Source of the DNA: Rhyacophila brunnea
Lineage: Eukaryota > Arthropoda > Insecta > Trichoptera > Rhyacophilidae
Assembly: GCA_022495005.1 (NCBI GenBank)
Contig: JAGYXB010001356.1
Coordinates: 1-64,000 of the forward strand
DNA length: 64,000 bases
Reading direction: 5' to 3'
Shown here: in pieces, positions 33,746-44,320 of the stretch
Layout of the letters: each line of letters begins with the position of its first letter
How positions within the stretch are numbered: the first letter of the stretch is position 1
The notes under the pieces: model-generated
Database searches by the model: none
Seen by the model: only the letters and a program-made list of their open reading frames with translations
What the model was told of the DNA's origin: nothing
Program-made: the position numbers and the translations under genes

Positions 33746-34156
33746 ATTCCCCGAGTGCGATACAATATTAAACTTTTCTCTGAATAAGTTGATTGTATTA
33801 CGAGCTGTATGGCATGTTGCACGATCTTGTTGGAACCACATATAATTATTTAGCTAGATCAAAATCAACTGATTCATGCCAGGAAAAATCAGTACCTAAT
33901 CATATTTCTATAGCGTTTTTCATTGCCAGTAACTGCAATACCATGTTCGTTTTCGAAAGATATGGTCCAATTTACACCTCCAGACTATAAACCACACCAA
34001 ACTGTTTATTTTTGTAGATTTAAATGTGTTTTAAGAATAGCATGTGGATGTTCATTACTCTAAGTGCTATAAATGTGATTTTGACTATCTTGCTTTTAGT
34101 AGGTTGCCATGTGTTAGAAGAGTACCTACTTTTGTTTTAGGTTTTGAATTAACGGT

Positions 34157-34728
34157 ATATTGATAATCTCTGTGATCCCAAATTTGACAAGAATTAGGCA
34201 TTTTATTATTCAAAAAATGGGCAAGATTAACACATTTGAAGATACTTCTAAATATACTGATTATAAGCTATGACTTTGACCATTCAAGTGTGATAAACAT
34301 CCGACGGATAATGATTGTTTTATAATAATTATTAAACTAAGAATAACGTACCGTAAATAAAATACCGTTTAAAAAAAAAGATTTTTTTTCGGTTAGGTAC
34401 ATGTTCAAACACGCGCGTTAACATGATTTTAGTCCCTACTTCAGTTATAGTTTGTCAATTTATGGCTACGGCCATATGTTGTAGCTTAACTACTGGGAAA
34501 TGTCAAAAGAAATAGCGTATTTCAAAAAAATACTACCTTATTCTTAGTTTAATAATTATTATAAAACAATCATTATTCGTTGGATGTTTATCACACTTGA
34601 ATGGTCAAAGACATAGCTTATAATCAGTATCTTTATAATTATCTTCAAATTTGTTAATCTTGCCCATTTTTCGAATAATAAAATGCCTAATTCTTGTCAA
34701 ATTTGGGATCACAGAGATTATCAATATA
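34157..34728. repeat. 190-bp inverted repeat with 195-bp spacer
   Basis: Arms 34157-34345 and 34539-34728 are reverse complements at about 90% or better: GATAATCTCTGTGATCCCAA, TTGACAAGAATTAGGCATTT, GACCATTCAAGTGTGATAAA and TTTATAATAATTATTAAACT are shared. The spacer and right arm overlap repeat family R. Transcription would give a long hairpin RNA. It may represent the terminal inverted repeats of the R element. Confidence 0.8.
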
Positions 34729-35065
34729 ATTTTTTATCGTAAATATTGCACTATAATAATATCAACATAACTTTTACTAATGATTTTATAAATGCGTTTA
34801 AAAATTAATAAATGTAAAAAATCTTAACAGCACTGCACATGGATGTACTGAAATATGACTATATTCTAATAGATCGAGAGGTTTTAAAGAATACTATTAT
34901 ATGTAATAAAAATACTTTATGCAGTCTTCAAATGTTTAAAATAAATATAAAAGATAATAAGGCTTCAAAATTATATAAATAGATTATCTACAACGTTTAA
35001 GGAATGTCCAGGATCATGCTTTGAAAATACCATAAAAGCTCCATTTTCACCTACGCGGCGCACTT
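34375..35065 (-). repeat. Repeat family R, copy 2
   Basis: Reverse complement of 19460-20045, with about 160 extra bases (34570-34730), which are one arm of the 190-bp inverted repeat. The minus-strand frame 34971-35153 ends with PGHSLNVVDNLFI and a stop at the same place as copy 1, preceded by FMVFSKHD instead of FMLFSENS. The AT-rich 3' region through TACTGAAATATGACTATATT is shared. Confidence 0.7.
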
Positions 35066-35527
35066 TCCCCCTTAAGTATGATGTCTTCAAATTTTTTAAA
35101 TTCCGAACTAACAAAATAAATACGCTTGACACCATGTTAATCACGACTATCAATTATTCAACTTAAGTCGATATATCGACTGCTTAATCTACAAACCGGC
35201 TAACTCCATTTGGGCAAATTCTTCAGGAAGTAGAAAAATATAATAATTTAACCACCGAGCGGAATTTAACCTTATTCAAAAAACAAATAATTACTTGCTT
35301 TAATTAAGCGTTTACAATTTACTAGACTGTTAAATGAAAATCATATTAATATTTTAAAGAGATTGCAATTTCCAACAATTTACAGACGTACGCCTTTTAG
35401 TAATATTTGTTCAGTTGTATAAACACTATAAATATATATTGAATTAATTATTCACAAAGTGAAAGTTATACAACTATAATATTATTACAATTATTTAAGA
35501 TATCTAAATGCTTATCTGGTAGGACAG
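35066..35527. other. No recognisable feature; upstream flank of tRNA-Ser
   Basis: AT-rich; no domain, repeat edge or other RNA gene seen. tRNA promoters are internal (A and B boxes), so little is expected here. Confidence 0.4.
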
Positions 35528-35609
35528 GCAGTCGTGGCCGAGCGGTTAAGGCGTCTGACTAGAAATCAGATTCCCTCTGGGAGCGTAGGTTCGAATCCTA
35601 CCGACTGCG
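35528..35609 (+). tRNA. tRNA-Ser (AGA), copy 1
   Basis: 82-nt cloverleaf: acceptor GCAGTCG/CGACTGC, D arm with GGCCGAGCGGTTAAGGC (A box), anticodon stem TCTGA/TCAGA around loop CTAGAAA giving anticodon AGA (reads UCU), a long variable arm typical of class II tRNA-Ser (TTCCCTCTGGGAGC), T arm TAGGTTCGAATCCTA (B box) and discriminator G. No intron. All stems pair, so it looks functional. It is identical over 82 bases to the gene at 52135-52216. Confidence 0.97.
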
Positions 35610-35610
35610 G

Positions 35611-35618
35611 TTTTTTTT
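35611..35618 (+). terminator. Pol III T-run terminator of tRNA-Ser
   Basis: Eight T residues begin two bases after the discriminator, a strong RNA polymerase III stop. Confidence 0.85.
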
Positions 35619-35619
35619 A

Positions 35620-36070
35620 TATTTTAATTTTAGGTTTAAAACCCATCCCTGCATCAAAATATGTTTTTTTCAATGAAACTGATAGGTTGAGCGAATTGCT
35701 AATAATCTTTATTCTTTTAAGTCTCATAATAATATGCTCTGCATTTGTATTTCTTTTTAAATGTACATAATGATTTATTGTTTAGTTTAGTAGATAAAAT
35801 TAGTGTTTTATAAGGTGAACTTCAAATGTTTCATTATCAATTTTTGATCTGGTATAAAAATGGTTCTAAATATTTTCTATTTGAAAAAGTTGTTTTACTA
35901 AGTTAGTAGGTAACTGAAAAATAAACTAACTCTGTTCATATATAATATACGGGGATAAACAACTCAATCCGTGTATTGATCGGCGATATTAAACACATTA
36001 CTGCAATTAAAAATTCTTTAGCACCCATTTCCCGTGGTGTCCAATGATGGCAAACTCGGTAAATAACTTA
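35620..36070. other. No recognisable feature
   Basis: AT-rich; the 78-codon frame starting inside the tRNA is accidental. Confidence 0.4.
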
Positions 36071-36455
36071 CTGCAATTATAATTTCGGCAATATTCATTT
36101 TTCCACATAGTCTCAGCCATATCCAATGATGTAAGCTTCATATGGAGTAGCTGACTCAATTATAATAATTATTTCCTAAATATTATTTTGATTGTGAGTA
36201 CGTCAATAAATAGCGGATTATAATTGATTGAACATGTCACTCGATTATAAGATCCCGGTCTGCTAGTATCTCAGTCTCTGTATCGCTCCGCACAACATCT
36301 TATTCTACCGAGATTCTGACCTCGGAACAGTATCATAAGCATTGTAACATAACTACTGTATATACTCTTGTACGAACTGTTTACGCTGCAAATAAAAATC
36401 GCTTCAATGCCCATCGGAGACCCCATCAAATCTCGACTTCTTCATCCACCATACC
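36071..36455 (+). mobile_element. LTR fragment or solo LTR, family L, copy 1
   Basis: Matches 48098-48500 and 55805-56218: AGCTGACTCAATTATAATAA, ATATTATTTTGATTGTGAGT, GTATCGCTCCGCACAACATC, CGAGATTC(T)GACCTCGGAACA, GTATCATAAGCATTGTAACA and AATCTCGACTTCTTC. The third copy is followed by a primer-binding-site-like sequence and a gag start, which identifies the family as an LTR. Exact borders here are not resolved. Confidence 0.6.
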
Positions 36456-36705
36456 TGAGATCCATAGATATCTGGTATATTTCCTCATGCAAAATGTATT
36501 TTTTTTTCCAAATAGACAGTCACCATTGATAAAGAATAAATTCGAAGCGAGATTTGCTTTATGACTTACTGACGATCAGGCTATAAAATTCAAGAAACGT
36601 AAAGACTCCAGAATGTCTTTAATATTATACGCGCATTTTGTTTACATGACAAACTTTGATGCATTATTAAGATAGAGACTTATTGAGAAATAACATGACG
36701 TGTTT

Positions 36706-36869
36706 AGAGTTGGTCTTCTATAAGCTGGCGTTCACGTCACGTCGTTTGCGGACCGAAAGTATTGTGCCATCGAGTTTGACTGTTGCAAGTTTTCAAATGG
36801 AAATGCAGTGTTAAGATGAGATGCTGAAGCTGGGAGAAACCGCACGCTAGCTTATAGAAGACAGACTCT
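36706..36869. repeat. MITE with TCTTCTATAAGCT ends
   Basis: AGAGTTGGTCTTCTATAAGC (left) pairs with GCTTATAGAAGACAGACTCT (right), with GCGT/ACGC further in; 164 bp in total and no coding. The end motif resembles PIF/Harbinger MITEs by memory, but a 3-bp target duplication could not be confirmed. Confidence 0.7.
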
Positions 36870-38026
36870 AAGTCTATCACATATTTCTCCATACCTACTC
36901 GAGAATTAAACCTTGTTTCATTTTCTATTATTTTTGCATTCCTTGTTTATAGCCAAGTTAACAGCGTCCAGGTAGCGATGCGAGATTGTCTCATTCCCGA
37001 CCTTTAAACTAACATTATCGTTGCAAAAGAATGACTTCATTTGACACTAGTGACAAAATTCAATAAAATATTTAGTAATAAAATCCTCCCGTTCAAATGG
37101 TCTGTAAAAAAAAACAATCAAATATATTATATGTCATGTCATTTTCCAATTTTATGAAACTCTCTCCCCCATATAATATGTTATACCCGGCATACTTTAT
37201 ATCAAAATCCCGCTTTTCCGTAATAACTTACATACATCTTTAAGCGCAATAGGCAACCCCAAGTAATAAAAAAATCCACTGTTCACAGTAGATAGCGCCA
37301 GTTATTGAATAGGATATTGTTTGATTGTTTCAAATCATCCCTGTCCCACCCCGCCTCACCGGGACATTTCAGGCTTTGAGCGGGGTGGCGTATTGAGGGG
37401 ATGCAATGAAGTTTTCATCTAGCTGTCTTGGGGAATTCCCGCGGGATGATCTTGTGTCTCTGCAATGGGGTTGGCATATACAAGATACTTCAGAGTACCA
37501 ATTGCATTACAAAAGCATACGAATACATCGACTCTTAATAATATAAATAATGTTATTAAAATTTGAGATACATAGTTAAATATACTTTAATTGAGTGAAA
37601 GATACATTCATTTTTTAGTGATTATAAGAACGTTTGAACAACGCCAATAAATATACAAATTTTCTTTGAAAATTTTGTGATAGGTATATTTTCCCGGTTT
37701 GACAGTTTACAGTGAACTGTACTACGGTGAACTGCATAGATACAACTTACATATAACGACTCTATTTGATAGTAATTATTACTCATTTACTTCGAAATCA
37801 CAATGATGACATTTGAAATACTCTCAGACCTTATAATATGAAATCTGCAAGGAAGCCATCTGGTCAATAAATACTTTTTCTTTGAAAATAATTCAAATAT
37901 TGCTGCACTGTAATCTATAAATACCGGATTTATTTTTAATTTCTATGGGGTCTTTTATTGTATTGATTACTTATATAGGTTAGAGTTAATTGAATTCGAT
38001 AGCAGTGTATATTTGGCTTTTGGTAA
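36870..38026. other. No supported gene
   Basis: The stretch contains GC-richer CCCCGCCTCACCGGGACATTT and GAGCGGGGTGGCG (37350-37390, an imperfect inverted pair) and near 37710 ACTGTACTACGGTGAACTGC, similar to 15010 (ACTGTGCTACGGTGAAATGT) and to the arms of the 43276 foldback, so a decayed relative may lie here. Confidence 0.4.
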
Positions 38027-38034
38027 GTGTACAC

Positions 38035-38560
38035 CATTAGTAGTAGCTTAGAGGGAGTCCGGCGTGGCAAGCCGACCAGTTAAATGAGAAAAACACACCA
38101 CAAATTTGCTCTAATAGTAAAAAAGTCACCTGCGGCGCTATTTTCATAAATAATTATTAACATTTAAAAATATGTGTCTATGCGATATAATTTTATGTGA
38201 TATTTTGATTGATGTAATTAAATGATAATTCACGCGCATAATTTTGTTATATAATTATTTTGTGTGTTTTCTGGCGAATATAATGTGGCGAAGGATTCCA
38301 TGTTACTTGGGTACCTACCACAAAATGAGGTCGCGATCAGTGCTTCATAATTTTTACTGAGTGCCGGCAACTCAATATATCAACTGGATTTATTTAAAAA
38401 TCGGTAAAAATACACGGAATATCCTTAACCCTAGGGTTCCGTGGAAACCATTTGAGGAACACTGCTGTAAAAAATCACACTGCCCTTAACCTTAGCGACA
38501 GGTAGGGAGGCCCGCCATAGATCTTAGCTTGAGGGCCCGCTTTAGGATGTGGGTGCCATG
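38035..38560. mobile_element. CATG-ended hAT-like element, copy 1
   Basis: Flanked by a perfect 8-bp duplication GTGTACAC (38027-38034, 38561-38568). The right end GGATGTGGGTGCCATG matches the right end of 61784-62153. Shared interior: GTCCGGCGTGGCAAGCCGAC, ACAAATTTGCTCTAATAGTA, AAGTCACCTGCGGCGCTATT, AACACTGCTGT, CACACTGCC and GACAGGTAGGGAGGCCCGCC. The 3' half is also present inside the hAT copies at 5041 and 40849. Non-coding. Confidence 0.85.
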
Positions 38561-38569
38561 GTGTACACA

Positions 38570-40069
38570 GTACCTGAAGATGCCGAAAGGCGAAACCCGG
38601 GTCGCAAAAAACAACTCAAATGGAATAGCACAAAACTTAAATCCATTAGAATATAATAACAGTTTTTTTGACACACGAGTATTCTTCTGATATAACATAG
38701 TTTGGGAGGTGACACTGTGGATATGTTCGGAGTCATTGTATGTAATACTATGTGTACGTATATATTTATAATTTGTTAGCCAATTCATTCCGTTGGTTTA
38801 CGTAGCTTATTGTGTTAAATATATTACCATTATAATACTGTGAATAAAACGATCATCATAATGTACATAAATATTTACAAAATATTCACGTTAAATGATA
38901 ATATTCTGAATTTCGTAAAATAATATTAAATTAAATTTCTGAGTGTACTCATTAATTGTGTACATTTGCTGAGCTTATGTTTGAAAGAAGTCGGTTATTT
39001 TGCAAAACCGAACCGAAAAACCGCGATCCTCGTTTTCCAAGTTGGATTAAACGAAAACGAAGTCTAGACAAACATAATGCCACTGAACAACACTGTAACT
39101 AACCTCGCATATAGAAAATATCTTTGTTTTAAGCTTCGAACTTTTCCTTACCAATAGTAAATAGGTACGACTGCTGTATGGGATAAGGGCATTAGTAAAT
39201 ATAACGACTGTCTTGATAAAATAAGCAAATTTGTAGAGCAACAATATGTCAACATTCTTGGATGTGGATTAAAATCACATTTAAGCGTGAAATATAACAT
39301 TATTATGGTGCATGTCGCGGACTATCACGTGACGTCACAATAAGCTACGGGGAAAAGTGTGTAATGTCGTTTTTCTTTGTGTTTAAAATGTTATCAGACT
39401 GATGCTCCCATCCCGTAGCACATTTTGAACCCTTATACGAACATTGTCAGTTGGAAAAATCTGCCGAAATCACCGAAATAACAATGAGGTCACCCCACGT
39501 TAACCGCACTGCATCGACACCTGCATGACGTTTTGAATGTTTTTATCATATTCTACATGTTTACACATTTTCGAATTATGTCAAAATTACGTTTTAGTGG
39601 TTGGCACTATGTATTTTCTAGAATAATATTTGTCTATTATCTATGGTCTGCGGGTTGGGTTCTGTTCAAAATATTATTTATGGATATAATATCGCAAGTA
39701 ATTTCCCTCCTCCTCCCCTTCAATAATGAACACATTTGTGCATTTTGAGACAATCAAATAAAACTATTTTGTTGAGAAGAAATTATGTTTAATTAAAAGG
39801 CCTCTCCTGAATTTCTTGATCACTTATTTTTATTCTTCTTCCAATTTTCCGTATTAATTTTTCACTCTCGTGTCATCCTCCATTTTGAAAAATGCATAGA
39901 TCATTATTGTAGAGACGCCAACATAACGGATCAAAAATAAGTGACTTAATGTTGCTAGATAAAAAAATATATGCCAAAATAGAGGCAATGTGATGTAGAT
40001 CATTGTTGCATATTTAGTTCAAAATTGTCAAAATGTAACATATATCAATATTATGGGGGAGGCTTCAAT
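38570..40069. other. No supported gene
   Basis: CGAAACCCGGGTCGCAAAAA follows the CATG element. A TCACGTGACGTCACAA segment lies near 39326. Open frames (39047-39244 minus, 39533-39748 plus) have no known domain. Confidence 0.4.
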
Positions 40070-40440
40070 TCTCTAATCTTACCGTACTTTTTCTCTCTCT
40101 GTCTTGCTCTCCCTGCATTTTTACACATATTTCTCAATACGTTTACGTTCTCTATCTCTCGCATCACCATTTTTAAAATATTCTTTCCGTATCATTCTCT
40201 CATACAAATTAACATATATTTTATCTCACGTTACCCCTTTCAATACGTCTTCTCCCTGTTTTCATCTCTCATACATATACATGTATGTTGTATTTTTCCC
40301 TACCACTGTATTAATATACTCTTGATCCATATATCTCTCTCTACATTTACGTATGCTTTCTGTCACCTTACCCCTTTTAATATTTCATCTGTCTCTTTCG
40401 CTCTCTCCCGCACAGTTTCTTTTATGATTTTTCCCCTTGC
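40070..40440 (+). repeat. Degenerate pyrimidine-rich minisatellite, ~70-bp period
   Basis: Units share TCTCTC...ATACA, a TATTTTATCTCACGTTACCC-like block (variants TTTTTCCCTACCACTGTA and TTTCTGTCACCTTACCCC), CTTTTAATA and TCT-rich linkers. The plus strand is strongly C+T biased. The 144-codon frame here (40025-40459) is a product of this bias, not a gene. Confidence 0.55.
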
Positions 40441-40848
40441 GTTACAGACAGATAGGTAAATCAAGACACATATTTAATGTAATAACAATCACCAGTAGAG
40501 ATATGCATACTGTAGAAATGCATACAGTTAAATTATTGTCTTACAACCGTTTCACACGCAGCAAACTTTATCGTGCGATAATTTTCCACCATGCAGATCA
40601 AAACGCAGAACCATATACTAGCAGCTTTTACATTACAGCGAAGTACGTTATTCCACGATTATTCTAGCGGTGTAGTGTGAAAGCTGCTATAGAGTGTAAA
40701 TGTTTATTTCATTAAATCACACAAACACCTCAAAATATATGTGTTGATCTAGATTTTAGCCAAGTAATCTTCAGTAAAAATATTCAGCGCTCTAAAGACT
40801 TCTGTTTTCTTTAAATTGCAGACAAATTTTGTATTTGATAGTATAGAT

Positions 40849-41786
40849 CAGTGCTCCGCAACCGGTGTGCCGCGGCACACTGGTGTGCCGTGAGACGATG
40901 CTAGGTGTGCCGCGGTGCAATAGCCAAATTTGCGTTCATGGCTGGTAATATATTTGAGCACCTGCATGAACTTAATAAAACAATGCAAGGTCAGAATGAA
41001 AATATATTGACGTGCTCTGATAAATTAGCAAAATTCAAAAATAAACTTAAACTTTGGCAGAAGGAGTTAAAACAAGGATCTCTACAATTGTTCCAAAGGT
41101 ACTACCAGACCACCATTGAAAACAAGCAATCAATATTGTATCCGTCTCAAAAACATTTAACTTTGCTGCAAAAGAAATTTCATCACTACTTTCATACAAT
41201 CAATGCGACTGCATACGAAACCCTTTTGCAACCAATGCCGAAAATTCTATAGAAGCGTTTTTCACTGAACTTTGCCGATTTTCCATTGGTTATTTTCTGG
41301 ATTTCGGTTAATAAAAAATATCCTCAGATTTCCGACAAAACTATCGCAGTTCAGCTCCCATTTTCGAGTCAAAAAAATTCGCCTGCGGCGCTATTTTACT
41401 ACACTAGTATTAATGTTTTAAAACATCTTATCATAGGATACAATTTATTATTATTGTGTCAATACTCGACAAATAATTATTCCTAACCCGACCACTAACC
41501 ATAATTATATTAATATAATATAACCATACGAAAAATTGCTAAACATAAAATCAATACCATTAATTTTACCTCGAACACTATTTTAAAAATGCTATTTTAG
41601 AGTACCTATCACGCTGTCTTCAACCTTAGCTATAGGTAGGGGGGCCGCCAAAGATCTTGACCTGGGGTCCCCCTTCAGAATGTGGGTTCCATGTTTTGGT
41701 GTATAAATTGTTTTACGTGTGGTGTGCCGCGGAATTCTGGGAAGACCTTTGGTGTGCCGTGGGTGGGAAAAGGTTGCAGAGCACTG
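40849..41786. mobile_element. hAT-type transposon remnant, copy 2
   Basis: Ends CAGTGCTCCGCAACC and GGTTGCAGAGCACTG with a perfect 8-bp duplication GTATAGAT (40841-40848, 41787-41794). Same family as 5041-6001 and closely similar throughout. The left end has a short extra segment (CCGCGGCACACTGGTGTG) from a local duplication. Transposase pieces are described separately. Confidence 0.92.
40905..41252 (+). pseudogene. hAT transposase fragment
   Basis: A 115-codon frame has GNIFEHLHELNKTMQGQNEN, ILTCSDKLAKFKNKLKLW and a downstream FHHYFHTINATAYETLLQPM, resembling the helical region between the catalytic core blocks of ZBED/hAT transposases (IF.HLNELN..LQG.N.NI......I..F..KL.LW). The N-terminal zinc finger and first catalytic Asp are absent. 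The real N-terminus lies upstream; the ATG at 40905 is not meaningful. A later piece at 41259-41380 (LNFADFPLVIFWISVNKKYP) is the segment preceding the hAT dimerisation domain. Confidence 0.75.
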
Positions 41787-41794
41787 GTATAGAT

Positions 41795-42354
41795 AACACT
41801 ATACTCACCACATGAAGGCGAAAATATCACGTGTTAAGTGACAACGGATAAAGATTGCACAGGATTGAGCGAGGATGAAATTTGTAGAAAAAACCCAATG
41901 TGTTTCAAGCGTTGTAGTACCAAAAATAATGGTAATGTAATAATATTGATTTCTTGGAAAGCGGCGTTATCCCAATAATGCATACACCGGCTCAATTGTT
42001 ATGTCTTTGTTGTGTTTCTTCAAGTAGGTAGCGCAGGGAAAGAAAAGCGACATAAAGGGGGGGCGGGAATTTAATATGGAAAATGTTTGCGAAAGTATGT
42101 AATATACTCGGGAAGGCGACATGCAAGCCGTTGATACGACTCCATTTCTTTGCTTATCTTTTGAAAAATGTATCGTATTAGGGAAATGCAAGCACTTTTC
42201 CAATACTTATTCGTAAGACGCGAGATAACGTGGGAAATCCCAAGTACTACAGCTACGGTATTACTGTGCAAAGTATTTTTCAATTATTGTTTATTTACTT
42301 TTTATATAATACTTTGAATTAGTTAATAAATATTATATAACTGGGTTAAGGTAA
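41795..42354. other. No recognisable feature
   Basis: AT-rich with two overlapping short minus frames of no known domain (41967-42283). Confidence 0.4.
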
Positions 42355-43275
42355 TTCACTAGGACGGCATTTGATTCAATAAAAAATTCTTCTATTATAG
42401 ACGCCCTTAGCAACCAAGGAATTTCCAGATACTACATAAACATATTGAACAGTATACCTATACAGTTTTGCCACAGCATGCGTGAAACTCCAGAAACGGT
42501 CGTCTAAATTCCCCATTAACAAAGGTGTCGGCAAGGTGATACCATTTCACCTAAACTATTCACCGCTACTCTTGAGGACTTATTTAGGAAACTTGATTGG
42601 GAGGAAAAAGGTGATCTCAGTCACCTGCGCTTTGCAGATGATATTGTTATACTTTCACAAGACCCGAAAGACATCCAAGGTAGAATGCAAGAACTCGCGG
42701 ATGTCAGTCAAACGGTCGGCCTAAAGATAAACGTCTCAAAGACAAAAGTGATGAGGAACTGTTTTTCGAACCCTGCGATTATCTGTATTAATGGCACCCA
42801 ACTCGAGCAAGTCAGCAGCTACGTCTATCTCGGACAGCAGATGTCCATAGACGGAAGCATGCACGATGAAATTGCTCGAAGAACTAAGCTGGGATGGAGT
42901 GCTTTCGGACGTCTGAATAGTATCTTCAAGAATGACCTACCATTGTGTCTTAGGCGTAAGGTGTTCGACCAATGTGTGCTACCCATGCTCACGTATGGCT
43001 GCGATATGTGGACCCTCAACACGAGATATATTCAAAGGCTAAGATTCGCACAGCGAGGCATGGAGAGGTGTATGTTGGGCATCACGCGAAAGGACAGTAA
43101 GATAAACAAATGGGTTAGGAAGCAGACAGGAGTACGCGATGTATTAGACGTTGCCAGACAGCTGAAAAGGAGATGGGCGGGGCACATTGCTCGCCGAAAG
43201 GACGGCCGCTGGACAAATGCCGTTATCCAGTGGTACACAAGGGGCTCGAAACGGCCACAGGGATGGACAGGAACT
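42355..43275 (+). pseudogene. RTE-like LINE reverse transcriptase, 5'-truncated
   Basis: Starts within the RT palm (TAFDSIKNSSIIDALSNQGI), shifts frame twice, then has the catalytic LRFADDIVILS block (42626-42660) in phase with the 42685-43329 frame: TVGLKINVSKTKVM, SSYVYLGQQM, ARRTKLGWSAFGRLN, LPMLTYGCDMWT, GMERCMLGI, LKRRWAGHIARR and KRPQGW. These are the RTE/BovB-type thumb and C-terminal blocks. The reading frame is cut by the foldback at 43276; the C-terminal end reappears at 43668. Endonuclease missing. Confidence 0.88.
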
Positions 43276-43657
43276 GGTAAATTTCGGCGGAAATACGTGG
43301 AACACATATTCGTGTGCCGCAGTACGTGAAACATGAGTTCGTATAACGTTTTATCAAATGACGAGTTCTTCGTTGAACATTTCACCGTGGAATACATTTG
43401 TTCGTATCTTACAAAATACGGCGATAGTTTGCAAATAGTACTCTTCCAATTAGATTAACCCTAACTTAACCTAACCTAATATAGCAACGACATCTCGTAA
43501 AATTCGCCACATCTGGTAGTATACGTACAAATATACTGCACGGTGAAATGTTCAAAGAAAAACTCGTCATTTGATTAAATGTTACACGAACTCATGTTTC
43601 ACGTACTGCGGCGCACAAATAAGTGTCTTGCGGTGAACTGTTTACGTACAAATTTCC
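43276..43657. repeat. Foldback MITE with TTAGG-like loop (copy 3)
   Basis: Arms of about 120 bases: GGTAAATTT...TGTGCCGCAGTACGTGAAAC...AATGACGAGTTCTTCGTTGA...CATTTCACCGTG on the left pair with the reverse complement on the right (43530-43657). The loop has TTAACCCTAACTTAACCTAA (complement of TTAGG units) at 43455-43480. It is inserted in the RTE ORF. The target duplication could not be identified, and about 40-50 bases of the RTE seem lost or too diverged next to it. Confidence 0.8.
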
Positions 43658-43667
43658 GGATACGGTG

Positions 43668-43754
43668 AACGACACAGGACCGAGAGAGTTGGAAGAAGCT
43701 TGGGGAGGCCTTCATCCAGCAGTGGATTGACCCCGGCTGATGATGATGATGATA
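43668..43754 (+). pseudogene. RTE-like LINE C-terminus and (GAT)n tail
   Basis: Reads QDRESWKKLGEAFIQQWIDP then stop, the classic RTE ORF end, followed at once by (TGA)n/(GAT)n at 43738-43754, the usual RTE 3' microsatellite tail. It continues the copy interrupted at 43276. Confidence 0.85.
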
Positions 43755-44320
43755 GTATAACTGGGTACCATAATAATCAATTGCCCGCACGAGAATAGCG
43801 AATGTTGTGTCAGAATTGGTGTTTTGTCACAGAATGGTTCGTAGTCATCATCTTCTTTGATTTCATACCATGGAAGTCAATTATTATCACATGACCGAGG
43901 CATATCTCTTACCTCCACGGTGACTATGCGTAATGCTAAGTAATTATATTAGATACAGCCTGCCATACTCATATGGATGCCATGGTTACTTAAAAGACAG
44001 CCTTAAACATCATCAGTAGCTAGACAAGCAAACAGGAAACAGAAAAACTATAGAAGATTATCGTCATTAATGCATGTTGTACTGCATTTTTTTGGTTTGA
44101 GAACTATGTTGATATCTCCGCCCAATCTTGAGATATCGGATTATAATTCCAATTCGTGTCGTATAAAATGAATTATTAATACTTACATAAAAAAATATCA
44201 AAATAACTAATAACAATATAATTTAATTTTGATTCAATGCTTGTGAGTAGGATTTCGTATTAAATTCGATATGGATGGAATTAAAATTTTCTTGCAAAAA
44301 ACCTACAGCGATGTACTGAT
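43755..44320. other. No recognisable feature
   Basis: AT-rich; no frame, RNA gene or repeat edge identified. Confidence 0.4.

Noticed and set aside
40025..40459. A 144-codon protein gene
   Set aside because: The frame coincides with a pyrimidine-rich degenerate minisatellite; composition, not selection, keeps it open.
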